In this document: positions 29,860 through 41,099 of the stretch, piece by piece
Numbering within the stretch: the first letter of the stretch is position 1
Layout: the number at the start of each line of letters is the position of its first letter
Assembly: GCA_043228905.1 (NCBI GenBank)
Contig: JBHGNT010000006.1
Coordinates: 18,414,001-18,478,000 of the forward strand
Length of the DNA stretch: 64,000 nt
Direction: 5' to 3'
Source of the DNA: Azolla caroliniana
Taxonomy: Eukaryota > Polypodiophyta
The notes under the pieces: model-generated
Seen by the model: the letters and a program-made list of their open reading frames with translations, nothing else
Told to the model about the DNA's origin: nothing
The model's database searches: none
Translations under genes and position numbers: made by a program

Positions 29860-30420
29860 GAGGTTCGAAAACGAATTACATCAAGCAAGCGACGGAGACA
29901 ACATCCCACATCGTGGGTCAATGGTAGTTCAAGAGGAAGACACGATGTCATACCTATATCCTAAATACAACGATGAGCTCGATGCAGATGTGCATGTGCA
30001 CGCTTTCCTTACTGCATGGCAGACAAATCACGTATCTCAACAACTGGTAGCAATCGATGTAGATGCGTCGAAGATCACCGAATTCGGTTTATCATTGGAG
30101 GGTCAATCTACGAATTGATATTTGCATCACGACCTAGACAAATCCATGTCTTTCAAACAACTCACGAAGAAATTCGCCGATTATTTCATCGACGAATAAC
30201 ATAGCGAGAACTGATGAGTGAGTTCTACACAGGCTATATCAAGAACCCCATGAGTCGGTTCCGCGATACATCATACGATTCCAAAATCTTCGGAGGTAGT
30301 TCGCGCGCCCACGTTTAGAGGAAGATTTAACAAAGACATTTTTTGACAACGCTCTGAGAGCCTTTCTAAACAACTTTGGTAGTACTAGATTTCAAGGAGA
30401 ACACTATTGAGCAAGGCCTA
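29860..30420 (+). pseudogene. Relic of a gypsy-type gag
   Basis: A gag-like pattern spread over two frames: PKYNDELDADVHVHAFLTAW, FGLSLEGQSTN then WYLHHDLDKSMSFKQLTKKF, and in the next frame HESVPRYIIRFQNLR and RPRLEEDLTKTFFDNALR. These fit the order of the retrotransposon-gag domain (target peptide, W-F, K-F, R-F-L). Broken by stops at 30118 and about 30199. It is distinct from the Gypsy-1 and Gypsy-J gags. It adjoins the Copia-F LTR and may be what Copia-F inserted into. Assignment by pattern only. Confidence 0.5.
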
Positions 30421-30424
30421 GGGT

Positions 30425-32025
30425 TTCTACCTATATAAGAAGGCTAGCTACCTTCTAATCAAGAGAGGCTTGACTTATGTTGAGACTATGACAATGTGGC
30501 TATGGCTCATGTTAACTAAGCATGTGCGATCCTCGTAGGACCCAAGGTACGACTCACATAATCCCTTGATAGTATGGGACATCAAGAAGCTTCGAGTCCA
30601 TCTCATGTTGTTGCTAGGGGGTGGTCGAGTGGTTTTGCACCCCTCATTCCTTTCTTTGGTCAACAATTCTTTATGTTTCACTCAATTAATTAGTTAGACT
30701 CTAACACCATGTGAAACCACATGATCTAGGAGATCAACAAGTATCCCATGTAGACTAGAAGTATCTATTCCTCTACACCACAACAACAATAATTTTTTTT
30801 GTTTGACTCTATAATATCCATAAAGTGCAATGTCGGAACTCAAATATAAGGGCATGCATACTTTCATAACTTTTAGATGAGGATATAATTGAGCAAACCT
30901 AATGTTACAAGTACCATGTTTTGTTGCAAACATAACATTTGATAAAAGTGAACTTTCCAGTGCTAGATTCAAGTATGTAAAACACTCCATATCAAGCATA
31001 TCTACCTAGATTTTAATCTATCAAGGGAAACATATGGTTGAACATCAAGAAACAAAATCTAGAAAAACTAAAGCAAAGCAAGAATCACATAGGAAGAATG
31101 TCTTACCTTATCATTAAATAACACACGTGGTACTAGTTTTGCCATGCCTCGATTGATATAATTATTCAGGACCTACAAAAACACTAGTGTTTGATTAGAA
31201 TATAGCTTTTAGGAAATCCTATAACTAAAAATAAATTTATTGTGTTTGGACACATAGGAAAAGATTTTGATTATTTGTATACAAGCTTCAAGAACACATG
31301 CATTTATTATGTTTGAAATGTAATCAATGTCAAATAAATGTAGAACAAAAAAACGAAGACCATATGTGTATGACAAATAATAACGTATACTACTAAAAAA
31401 ATGAGCAATTCATTAGAGGCCAAATGATGAAAAAGCTTGTTCAATACATTTATAGATAGGAGATTACACCATGTCATCTAGCTCTAGGTTGATGTATTAG
31501 GATATTGTAATAAGTGATTCTAGACTCATAGTTAAAACTAAGAATATACTAAACAATAGAGGACATACAAGCATCGTAATTAACCCTATTATTAGTTCAT
31601 TTTACTATTGAGATTAAATGTATTAGTTTATGCATTTGTGAGTTATAGGCTAACCGCACAATCGCTTACCAACACTTATGATTCTTGAACAAATACTTAC
31701 TACAATTGATTAAGAAATCCTGAATTCAGTATGCCGACAACCAATACTTATAGAGCCATTAGAGATTTTATATATATATATGGCGTCTCTATTTTGTCCC
31801 AATCTGTACAGAGTCCCAAATCTGATTGGGTCTCACCAAGGAGCCCAATCCCAATCCGAAAAGGAGTACCACCATGGTCTGTCCCAAATAAGAGTCCCAA
31901 CAAATAGCCCAATGGCTTGTCCCAACAACTAGTCGCAACAACCATATTTGGCCTTATGAAAGGAGCGAACATGCCTTGAAATCACGAATGAACTCCTTCA
32001 AATAATTTAATAAGGGAGATCCTTT
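30425..32025. other. AT-rich stretch with no recognisable gene
   Basis: Only short, stop-limited frames. There is a TA-rich tract near 31770-31781 and, at 31790-31930, several CCCAAT-like words. I see no LTR end, terminal inverted repeat, or coding domain that I can support. Probably decayed old repeats. Confidence 0.6.
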
Positions 32026-32029
32026 TTTC

Positions 32030-32455
32030 TAACAATTGTTGCAAACCAAGCTAATGTTATATTGCTGAGTAATGTGTTTACTAATCCCACTCATGACGCA
32101 TTGGTTGGATATGGGGAAGAATGCATTTATATTGCTAAATGTACTTGGATGAGGAACCCTCAAAACTACGATCGTGTCGCATGGGAAGATTGATTTTTGG
32201 CTCCTTAAGGGTACCTTGAGTTCCCGCTCCTTGTTGTAGAGACACAATAGTTGCTTCTAACCGTTGTATCTGTAATCTCAACTCCTTGTGTTGTTGCTTC
32301 TCTATAGTAACTTGTTGAAGATTAAGCAATAGGCATTGATTTTGTTGTTCTAGCGCCACCAATTTTTCCCTCAAACATTGAAGCTCTGAAAGGATAGATT
32401 GATATTCTTGTGTGCTAACAAAAGCAATTAGAACTAGATAATAAAAGATGACCAA
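32030..32455 (-). pseudogene. gag: Gypsy-Q gag N-terminal relic with coiled coil
   Basis: Reading down from 32455: a coiled coil of about 75 residues (ILSELQCLREKLVALEQQNQ, LRLQIQRLEATIVSLQQ), then KEPKINLP, which aligns with EPKISLLAKFD in the Gypsy-J gag at 40661-41005. The frame then shifts, but LGLQQLLEKRISLIKLFEG still parallels LAWFAPLLEKKSPLLEDFK there. It is the 5' end of the same gypsy family, downstream of a heat-shock-element LTR on the same strand. Confidence 0.6.
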
Positions 32456-32469
32456 ACGAAATTTGGTTC

Positions 32470-32790
32470 AAACTATAACGATCAAGGGTAAAAGGATGAG
32501 ATAGTGAGAGAGAGAGAGAGAGGAAAAAAGTGAGAAAATATGGTAGTGGATAGGAATAGGGTGGAAGCTTAAGATTGATGTTCAACCAAATTTATTTAGT
32601 TTGAGGAGTACAATATGCCTCTACTTATAAGGCGTTAAGTAGTATTTTTTATTTTTCTTGAACATTCTAGAATATTCATGAATTTTCTATATTATTCTAG
32701 AATGTTTTGGAGTTAGGTGAAATATTTGATGACAATTTTATAATATATTATATTAATTGTCCTATTTATTTCAATAAGCACTTCCTTATA
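32470..32790 (-). repeat. LTR-like promoter region of Gypsy-Q with heat-shock elements
   Basis: Lies upstream of the Gypsy-Q gag on the minus strand. It contains heat-shock elements at 32655-32702, a TATA-like CTTATAAGTAG on the minus strand at about 32624-32634, and a GA-rich leader at 32508-32522. LTR ends are not resolved. Orientation (HSE, TATA, gag) agrees with the other two copies. Confidence 0.5.
32655..32702 (-). promoter_or_regulatory. Extended heat-shock element array
   Basis: From 32655 to 32687 the sequence is seven consecutive perfect alternating pentamers of the TTCnn/GAAnn type, the binding grammar of trimeric heat-shock factors. A further TTCTAGAA is at 32695-32702. The elements lie about 25-70 bp upstream of the TATA-like sequence. 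Confidence 0.8.
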
Positions 32791-33129
32791 CGTAAAGAGT
32801 TCAGCTCGACAACATTAGACTAAGGTGGACTGAGGAGGCAATGGAGGAAACGAGCAGCGACCAGAGCAAGAAACAAGCAAAGGATTGAGGAGGCGATGGA
32901 GGAAAAATAGATGATGGCTCTGGTGAAAGGAAAAGCTTCCTTTCATCGTCCTTGATGGCCCTCTCTACCTCTGCGTCAGCAAACCTCTCATCGAATAGTG
33001 CGATCCAGACTGGGATTGGCAATGAATGGGAGGGACAAGGTTAAGTCTTCGGCAACAGGAGGTAGAACGATGCAAGGCGGTAAATGTTAATGCAAGGCCA
33101 AAGCATAGAGAGATGCAACAATCGTTTGG

Positions 33130-35005
33130 AGATGGCGATGATCAAGCTTCCTCCAGTGGACATAGTAGGAACATGTATGGATCCAAACCCTCCTCAAGCT
33201 GAAATATTAGATACTTGTATGCATTCAGACCCAAAGGACCAGAAGCCGATAGGGGGGAGTTGAACACGACACTTGCCGAAATGAATACCAATGAAATCGT
33301 GGACATTGGAATGATGGAAAAGGAGTTTATTGACTTCGATCTAGTCCAAGAGAAGCTGGTGGAGGAGGACATTGACGAAAGAAAAGGAATCAACCTTTAT
33401 CTTTCTCCAGCCGAGAATCAAAGGTTGGCTGAAGAAGTGGGTAGGTTGTAGTGTTCTTCATTCATATGCCGGCTATTAAGAGGGCACCATAGTAAAGGGT
33501 TGTTAAGGGACATGTTGCAAGCAAGCATCCCTTTTGGGTAAAATGCCCCCTATCTAGAACATTTTGCGAATGGGCCTTAACTATCACCATGGGATCTTAG
33601 AAGAAGGCCATAATGTGCAAAAAATTCTGAACCACAAATGGATTACGCAAGTATGGAAAAGCCATGATTTTGGAATGGAGTCCAGACTTTTGATGCAATG
33701 GAGGAGCAAAAAGTATGGGCACTCCAATGGTCATTACCATATGCTTCCCAGACCTACCCTTCCAACTCCATCATTTGATCCCAAAGCTGGCACACAATAT
33801 TCGGATGGTATGTATAGAGAAATCCTCATTTGCGAATAAGGTTGACGAAATCCCCAAGCTTAAGGTGTTGGTCAGAGACATAAAAGAACTACCAACATAG
33901 ATTAGAGTCCACACAGAGAATTTTGGCCTAAGGGTGGTGAAGGTTGGCTATGAAGGCTTGCCGGGTCAATGCTTTGCATGTAAGGAAATGGGTCATATGG
34001 CCAAACATGGCCCCCTATATTGGAAGAAAAGAGAGGGCAAAGGAAATAAGGGCATCAAATGAAGATACCCGATAACCCAATGTAAGTGATGGGAGGGCAG
34101 AAGGTCCTCGCTTATGATGGGGCGCAAGTCTCAAGGGAAAGAAGGATGGGTAACGCCAAGGAAAGTGGCCAGGTCTAACATTCACAATCTTAAGGGTCCT
34201 CCTACAAGTGACAATTCCAGTTCGACTAGATTCGATATCTTGTCCCAAAGGGAAGAAGAAACCCAAGAGGGCGAGATAATTTTGACGACTCCAATTGATT
34301 TACTTCCAAGAGTCGAGACCCTCGAAACACTCGTAGAGCCCTTTGAAAGCCGGGCCAAGAGATTTTCATCAGACCTAAGAACGGTTAAGGCATGGATTAG
34401 GAAAGGGAATGACAAGGAGAATCATACGGACATGGGTAATAGTGAAGTGTGGAAAATGATTGCTTGGATTGAGGTCGGAAAGCTCTCGATTGTGGGAGTT
34501 GACTTTGTTGTGATGAAAAACTGGCGGATGCAAGGTATGGAGATACCCATTGTCGCAGTGAACATTGGTAATCCCAAGGAAAGAGTTTATGGTTGGAATA
34601 GAGCACATATGGTCCACATCAATGATGACTCTGGTAGACCGAAGATCGGTTGCTCCTTTGAATTGGAGCCTAATTTGGAAGATGGAAGGGGAGAAAAATC
34701 CTCCGTGAAGAGGTTTTGTAACAGGGCAACAATGTATATGCGGTACTTTACATCTAAAAACGAGGCTAAGGGGCTACATGCACAATGGAAGAACTCCCTG
34801 ATACACGGCGAGATTCTGGAACTTGGTCCAAATGTTCCCTTGGTCTGCATATGGAGGGTGCACGATCCTATACTAAATCCTGGTCTATTCCACTTCCATT
34901 GTGGTGAATTACCCATGGATCAAAAATGGGAAATAAGAATGGAGTATGATGAAGATATATTTGTCGAGCAAGGGAAAATCCCCCTTGGCTCTTCTTTTGA
35001 ACCCA
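33130..35005 (+). pseudogene. LINE-1 ORF1-like region
   Basis: Plant L1 ORF1 encodes an RNA-binding, DUF4283-type protein. Here 33215-33451 is open (EADRGELNTTLAEMNTNEIV), then frames break. Near 33950-34020 GLPGQCFACKEMGHMAKHG is a CCHC knuckle whose last Cys is replaced by Gly. From 34114 a long frame (MMGRKSQGKEGWVTPRKVAR) continues, without a domain I recognise, into the endonuclease start at about 35014. DUF4283 is an expectation from the family; I cannot prove it by eye. Confidence 0.6.
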
Positions 35006-35013
35006 AGTCAATG

Positions 35014-35760
35014 AAACTTATCTCTTGGAATGTGTAGGGACTTGGTGGGTCACATCATTTGCTTGAGAAGCGAATTTTTAGGAAGGAATTTGAAGTTGTT
35101 AGCTTATGTAGGACGATTGATATTTTTCTCTTACAAGAGCATCACTTTGGACAAGAAAGAATAGAACTTTTCAAAGACCCATTGCTAGGTGATTGGCACA
35201 CATGGTGGGCTCCAGCTCACGGTGTGCTAGAGAGAAGAGGTGGAGTCTATATTTCGGTGAGAAAATTGTCGGATATCGCCATTTTGGATCATGGCATACT
35301 GATAGAAGGAAGGTTCATGTTCCACTACCTCAAATGGGGGAATGTGAAATTTGGGGTGCTGAATGTCTATGCACCAAATAGTAGCAGTGAGAGGACCTCA
35401 TTTTTCAGTGAGCTGGGAAACAAAATTCCCTCCTTTGACAACTGGATAGTAGCAGGAGATTTCAACATGACCGAGAGAACCGATGATTGTCTGGGGCTCA
35501 CTCAAACTTTTTATAAGGAGAGGAGCTTAGAGCATGGGCTTTCTTAATTACTCTGCTTGGAATCAGAGATTCTTGGTATTCTAGTATGGTGGTTGAGGAC
35601 AATTCCTTGCGGTTTTGACGATTTGGTTGGAAGGAGTGTGAAGGATGTCACTCTAGATTGGACCACATCTATGTGAGCCCCAGAATTAAGGATTGGAGGG
35701 GCTGCACATCCATTCTAGTTGGCTTTATCTACTCCAATCACCTTCCAGTTTCCTTGACTC
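35014..35760 (+). pseudogene. LINE-1 endonuclease
   Basis: The APE-type endonuclease nicks target DNA to prime reverse transcription. Visible motifs: MKLISWNV then TAG then GLGG (WNVRGLG normally), LLQEHHFGQE, RRGGVYISV, LNVYAPN, and VAGDFNMTE with the catalytic Asp and Asn intact. The final motif, normally SDHLPV, reads SNHLPV at about 35733, so its Asp is lost. A stop at 35547 and a frameshift separate this last part. Confidence 0.85.
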
Positions 35761-36099
35761 TCGATCCTATTCATAATAAGAAGAGTGAGTGCAATTTGAG
35801 GATTCCTCTAAATTTTTTGGGTATTCAGAAGGTTAAGGATGAAGTGATTAACATCTGGTCAGTATCTCCATCATCCGACGATCCGATATAGATACAAGAG
35901 GAAAAGATTATTAATTCTTCACATGCTCTTCAAAAAGCGGCTAGAGAGGAGCTAGTAAGGTGTCGATCCCAGCTGCAACACCTGAAGAAGGCAGACATCT
36001 CAGCTCAAAAGCTTACGCAAGTGGACCCACATTGTTCTTGGGCGAAAGATAGACTGCAGGAAGCCACAAGGGTGTTGCAGGAGATTAGGTAGCAAAGGG

Positions 36100-38318
36100 A
36101 GCAATTCCTCTTCAAAAAGTCGGCAGCATGGTGGGTTGTCAAGGGAGATAAAGTTAACAGGGAGTTTTTTCTTACCAAGGCTCCAAAACTAAAGGGAAAG
36201 CCTATTCTAAGTCTCAAGCGAGAGGATGATTCATTGAAAACTGACCAAGATGAAATCTTGCAAATGGCAACGAAGTACTACAGAGACCTTTTAGCTCCAA
36301 CATTGATAGAAGCCCCACCGATTAACTTGATGCATCATGTAGTTGCATGCTTGAAGACCAGGATTGGAGAGGTAGCCAAAACACAGTTGTCAAAGACCAT
36401 AGAGAAGGAAGAGATTGTAGCAGGGCTAGATAGGGTTCATAGTAGGGCTTGCCCTGGAGTTGACGGCCTTCCCAAAGGCTTCTTCATGGAATTCTGGGAG
36501 CATACTTTTCCTAGTTTGGAAGCTGGATTCCAAGAAATGTGGAGAACGGGAAGCATGCTGAGCAGCTTCAATGAAGGATTGATATACCTGACTCCTAAAT
36601 CGGAGAAGGTGTCGCATGAGATTAGACAGTGGAGGCCCATCACCATTTTAAATCTCATTTATAAAAAAATTGCTAACATACTAGTGCAAAGAGTAAAGCC
36701 CTTTCTAGAAGATATCATCCAGACCAATCAAACTGGTTTCATGGAGCATCAATCTATTATGGACAACATGATATTGTTTTGGGAGGTTGTTGCGATAGTG
36801 AGGGAGACCAAGCAAAACTTAGCTTTTTTGATGCTTGCCTTCAAGAAATCCTATGATCGAGTGCAATGCTATTTCCTTGAAGAAGTGATGAAGGTGATTG
36901 AGCTACCCTGGGAATGGAGGTGTGTTGCTCAAGCCTTATATAGGAATGGCTCAAGTAAGGTGTTGATTGTAGGGAGGAAAGGAGCTAGAATCTCTCTAAG
37001 TAGATCCATTAGGCAAGGTTGTCCTCTCGCCCCCTTTCTATTGCTCTTTATTACTGAAGCAATGTCTACCTTTTTGAATAGTCAGACACCAAATTTACAT
37101 GGTCTTTCAATCCCTAAGGAAGTCCTTGCTCGACTCGGAGTTCGCGGATGATATGATGCTATACCTCTAAGGTAATGAAGTGAATCTAGGGAGGGCACAA
37201 ATTGCTATCGATCTCTTTTGCAAAGCATCGAGAGCTGCCATCAATTGGAATAAGTCCAAGGGTTTTTGGATTAGCTCAGAAGCAGAGCCAGTATGGAAAC
37301 CAAATGTCGAATTCAGATGGATTGCAAAAGGGGAAGGCACCAGATATCTAGGAGTGTGGATTGGTGTAGATCTCGACAAGCAACAAATTTAAAGTAAAAT
37401 TTGCGACAAAATCTGCATCTGGTCAGGGATGAATTTATCATTAGCTAGCAGGATCATAGTAGCTAACCATGTGCTCTTGTCTACGTTGTGGCATGCGGTC
37501 TCAGTGTGGATGTTTGATAGGCATGTTATTCGTATTGTTAAAGTGTGTATCAAGGGCTTTCTATGGGATGGGAATAGGAAAGACAACGCGACAGCTAAAG
37601 TATCATGGTCTACGTTGATTCTTCCCAAAAATAAGGGGGGTTAGGATTGATCAACCCTGGAGTACAAAGTCAATCATTGCTATGTAAGGTATTGGTAAGG
37701 AGCTTGCTGCCTGGAAATGAGTTATGGAAAACGTTGATTTTTAATAGGAGCATCCTTTGGAGTCCACGACTTGGTGGGCATTGGAAGCCACATAAATCAT
37801 GGCTATTTTGTATGGACTTAAAGCTTAGGAAATCTAATCGGTTGGCTGATTGCACATGTATATCAGTGATGAAGGTGTGGGGTATGCTTCGTGGGCATCT
37901 TAGCCGTATAGGTCCAAGTACTAATGCTGAATGGATGCACCAACCCCTATTGTGGAACGAGACCTTAAAGTCGACCAAGGGGAAGATGATTGGCCAGAGC
38001 AAGGGTATGTCGTGGGCTATATTGCATGGTGTTGGGATTCATTCAATAGCACATTGGATGCAGTTGTCCCCTAGTAATCGGAATAAATTATATGAAGATG
38101 CGAGAAAGTTCAGAAATGGCATGAAGATGCTTGACCTAGTCGATAAAGTTTTTTACTCTGTTCCTATTAGTAATGGGGAAGAGGGTGAATGGTTCGGACA
38201 ATGTGATGATGCCGGAAAATGTATCAATGCCAAGGGTCTAGGAAAGAATGGGAATATCATCCAGTTGGGATCAGTAGTTGCAGGTGCTCGTTGGTCCCCG
38301 ATTAGAATTGTAGCATGA
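36100..38318 (+). pseudogene. LINE-1 reverse transcriptase
   Basis: Clear RT blocks: CPGVDGLPKGFFMEFW, RQWRPITILNLIYKKIANIL, TNQTGFMEHQSIMDNM, motif A as MLAFKKSYDRV (36831) with the catalytic Asp changed to Ala, SIRQGCPLAPFL, then after a frameshift the catalytic box FADD at 37141-37152. The thumb region (INWNKSKGFWISS, GTRYLGVWIG) and connection region (LLSTLWHAVSVWMF, FLWDGN) follow. In 37647-38318 the C-terminal part continues (HKSWLFCMDLKLRKSNRLAD). At least four stops or shifts. Confidence 0.85.
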
Positions 38319-38375
38319 GACGGTAAGAAATGGAAGGTGAATCCATAAGTCGTTGAGGTTGAGGAGGATTGAATC

Positions 38376-38930
38376 TTGTATGTAGTTGAAGGCAAGCCAC
38401 TCAAGTGTTTAGAATGGGATCCTACAGAATATATGTGGAGGGACGAACAAGGTAAATCACATGGTTTCTTTGACGACTCAACTCGCTTGGGGAGACAATT
38501 ATGCTTGCATCGTGAGAAGTGTGTCAACAAATGGACCCATGTAGTTGTCGACTCAATCTTCGTGGATAAAACCAGGAGTAGGATATGGAACTCATCCCTC
38601 CCAGAGAGGGTCAATGTGTTTTTTTGGGTAATCACCCATCGGGTTGTCCCAACCGGAGAGTGCTTGAGGAAAAGGGGTGGCACGAGTAATTGCAAGGCAT
38701 GTGGAGAGAGTTTGGTGGACATAGCACATAGTTTGTGGAGTTGCCAGCGAGCCCAAGAAGTTTGGACGAGGAGCTTACGAATTTTGGCTCGATGCGGGGT
38801 TGAACTTCAGGTTGAACTTCAGGTATCAAGTGTCGCAGTTGTTTGGTTAGCTACTGAATTAGCTGCATGGTTTCATGGGTGGAATGGAAATAGTCCTTCT
38901 TTAAAGGTGGTGAATGGAACTGTACAACCT
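38376..38930 (+). pseudogene. LINE-1 zf-RVT C-terminal domain
   Basis: IWNSSLPERVNVFFWVITHR then CKACGESLVDIAHSLWSCQR is the zinc-binding zf-RVT pattern (C-x2-C-x7-H-x4-C) found at the end of plant L1 ORF2. A short tandem duplication (VELQVELQV, near 38801-38822) follows. The frame runs on into copia RNase H (QPTAQGGPDIAFVVGTVSQY), making an artificial LINE/copia fusion of 220 residues. Confidence 0.85.
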
Positions 38931-38935
38931 ACGGC

Positions 38936-39564
38936 TCAAGGAGGTCCAGACATAGCTTTTGTTGTGGGAACAGTAAGCCAATACATGAGTAATCTAGGAA
39001 GAGAACATTGGGTAGCGGTGAAGTGGATACTCAGGTAGTTAAAAGGCACCTCAAGGGTATGCCTAAGGTATGGTGTCGGAAAACCCATGCTCGAAGGGTT
39101 TACCGACTCGGACATGTCAAGGGATGTAGATTCAAGCCGATACGTGATGACCTATGAAGGGGGAGCCGTGTTGTGGCAGTCATGACTGCAGAAGTCTGTG
39201 GCCTTGTCGACCACAGAGGCAAAGTATATGGCAGCGGTAGAGGCTGGCAAGGAGCTGATTTGGATGAGAAACTTTCTCAGCGAGTTGGGAATGAAGCAAA
39301 GGTATTTATTGCTTCATTGTGACAGCCAGAGTGCCATACACCTAGCCAAGAATGCTGCATACCACTCCTAAACCAAGCACATACAGAGAAGGTATCACTG
39401 GTTGCGGGAGAAAGTTGAAGAGGGAGAGTTTACCCTCGGGAAGATCCATACTGATGACAATGGATCTGACATGCTGACAAAGAACCTACCGATGGACAGA
39501 CTCATAGTCTGTCGATAAAGGACAAGAATAACAGGCCTCTCCCCACAGGAGTGAAGGAGGAGTT
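38936..39564 (+). pseudogene. pol: Copia-I RNase H fragment
   Basis: Related to Copia-A: VSQYMSNLGREHWVAVKWIL, GFTDSDMSRDVDSSR, LSTTEAKYMAAVEAGKELIW, HCDSQSAIHLAKNAAYHS, KHIQRRYHWLREKVE, DMLTKNLPMD. Four or more stops. Followed by the purine tract GAAGGAGGAG and the LTR. It is truncated on the left at the LINE-1 junction. Confidence 0.88.
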
Positions 39565-40075
39565 TGTTAGGAATATGTCCCTCCAGTGGGAGGAGCTGAT
39601 TGTTCGGGCCAAGTAGTGCCGACAGTCGAAGACTAGGAGGAGCAAACTGCTCGGGCCGAGTACTGATGGTTGAAGACGCGATTGTGAGGGTCGACAGAAA
39701 GGAGATCTAGGTCGAAGACGCGACCGACTAGTTAGGCCGACTAGATGGTCGATGACCAGGCCGACTAGTCGGACCGGCTGGACAATCAACACTAGGGTCG
39801 ATTGATGGCTACTTATTGTTATAGATAATAATAGTAGTGTTGTGTAGTAGTGGCTACATTTGTAAATAGCCCATACATGGTATAAGTATAAATACACTTA
39901 GGGCAAGTAGTGTTTTTAGAGTGAGTGATGCAGAATTGCGTGTGATCCTCTGTTGTAGAGAACGATAGAGAAGTGTGAGAACAAGAAGAGAGTCTGTGTG
40001 AGCGGCGCCACAGCCGTGTTCTGTAAGAGCCCTGCGTGGCTGATACACTATGACGAGAAAGTGTTGTACTCTAAT
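39565..40075 (+). repeat. Copia-I 3' LTR, truncated on the right
   Basis: Starts TGTTAGGAATATGTCCCTCC and matches the isolated LTR at 57705-58300 (minus) up to GTGTTGTACTCTAATC. The last part of the LTR is missing. TATAAATACAC near 39885 is a TATA-like box. Confidence 0.8.
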
Positions 40076-40099
40076 CCCGTCCACGACTAGGAACTAACT

Positions 40100-41090
40100 C
40101 TACATATCTAGGATGGTCCAACCAAATGGCTCCTATTTTGGTAAGACTTACTCATGTAACACATCCTCAAATTGGCTCAAGACATCGAATCTATTCTCAT
40201 GGCATTCACTACTAGGTTTATGTGGATAATTCACAGCTATATGTCCTTGACCGCCACAATATAGGCATAGGTGGTGCACTCAACGTTGTTGCTTCTCAGC
40301 ATCTGATAAAGGCCCTCAATGTCGTGTTGACTCTATTTCCATCAGATTTGGACCATCCCTTGTAATGGGTCTAGAAACTTGTGGAGGAGTTGCAACAATA
40401 GAAGTGTACGTCTATTCCGATTGGCGGCGTAACATTTGTTGGTGCTCAGAACGTCGCTCAAATAGGCGATTATCACATCGCACAGCTCGACTAGTGGCCT
40501 CCGTAAGAGATTTTGCATCTTCATGGAAAGTAAGAAGAAGATCTTTGACATCATTATGCAAACCTTGACTGAATTGATACATTAAGGAGACCTCATCCCA
40601 AGGGATATCACATGCCAAGAGACGGAAATCAGTTGCGTAAGCCGACGCAGGACGATCTCCTTATCGGAGCCTTCGAATCTTGTTTATCATGGTCCAAGTG
40701 TTATTGGTGTCTCTGGAACTAGCTTGAAACTCCTTAACAAATGCCTTAAAATCCTCCAACAATGGTGATTTCTTCTCAAGAAGTGGTGCAAACCATGCTA
40801 ATGTCGTACCGCATAGAGAGGTTCCCACTAATCCCACACAAGCAAGGTTAGTTGGGTACCGATTGGGATGTAACTGAATAACCAGTTGGACTTGATTCAA
40901 AAAGCCTCGAAATAAGGACCTCATACAATCAAACTTGGCAAGGAGGCTAATCTTTGGTTCTCCACGGGAGTTCTGAGCCCCCAACGCTTGTTCTCGTAAT
41001 GACAATATAGTAGCCTTGAGTCAGTGAACCCATTGCGATAACTCTTCATATTGTTGAGCTTTTCTGGTGCTCACTTGTTGTAGGCCCCCA
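40100..41090 (-). pseudogene. gag: Gypsy-J gag
   Basis: Reading down: RGEPKISLLAKFDCMRSLFR, GFLNQVQLVIQLHPNRYPTN, CVGLVGTSLCGTTLAWFAPL, LEDFKAFVKEFQASS (41005-40661). After a frameshift come SLMYQFSQGLHNDVKDLLLT and AVRCDNRLFERR (40618-40412). Near 40255 a knuckle reads CLYCGGQGHIAVNYP, with the last Cys replaced by Tyr. This is a classic Ty3/gypsy gag with capsid and nucleocapsid. It is probably the same family as Gypsy-Q and possibly Gypsy-K. No LTR adjoins it. Confidence 0.8.
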
Positions 41091-41099
41091 AGTACCTTT

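Larger units (their letters stand above)
33130..38930 (+). mobile_element. LINE-1, plant L1-type non-LTR retrotransposon
   Basis: Plus-strand order: ORF1 remnant with zinc knuckle, APE-type endonuclease, reverse transcriptase, zf-RVT domain. Many stops and frameshifts. No poly(A) end is seen; the 3' side is joined near 38930 to a copia RNase H fragment, so the tail was lost. 32790-33130 to its left holds nothing I recognise. Confidence 0.85.

Noticed and set aside
30694-30999. Minus-strand frame of 101 codons in the AT-rich stretch
   Set aside because: No recognisable domain, no relatives in the window, ordinary chance length.
33142-33393. Minus-strand small frame
   Set aside because: Opposite the LINE-1 ORF1 remnant; no features.
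38376-39038. A novel LINE-copia fusion protein
   Set aside because: The frame joins zf-RVT to copia RNase H by an accidental junction; RNase H has stops soon after.
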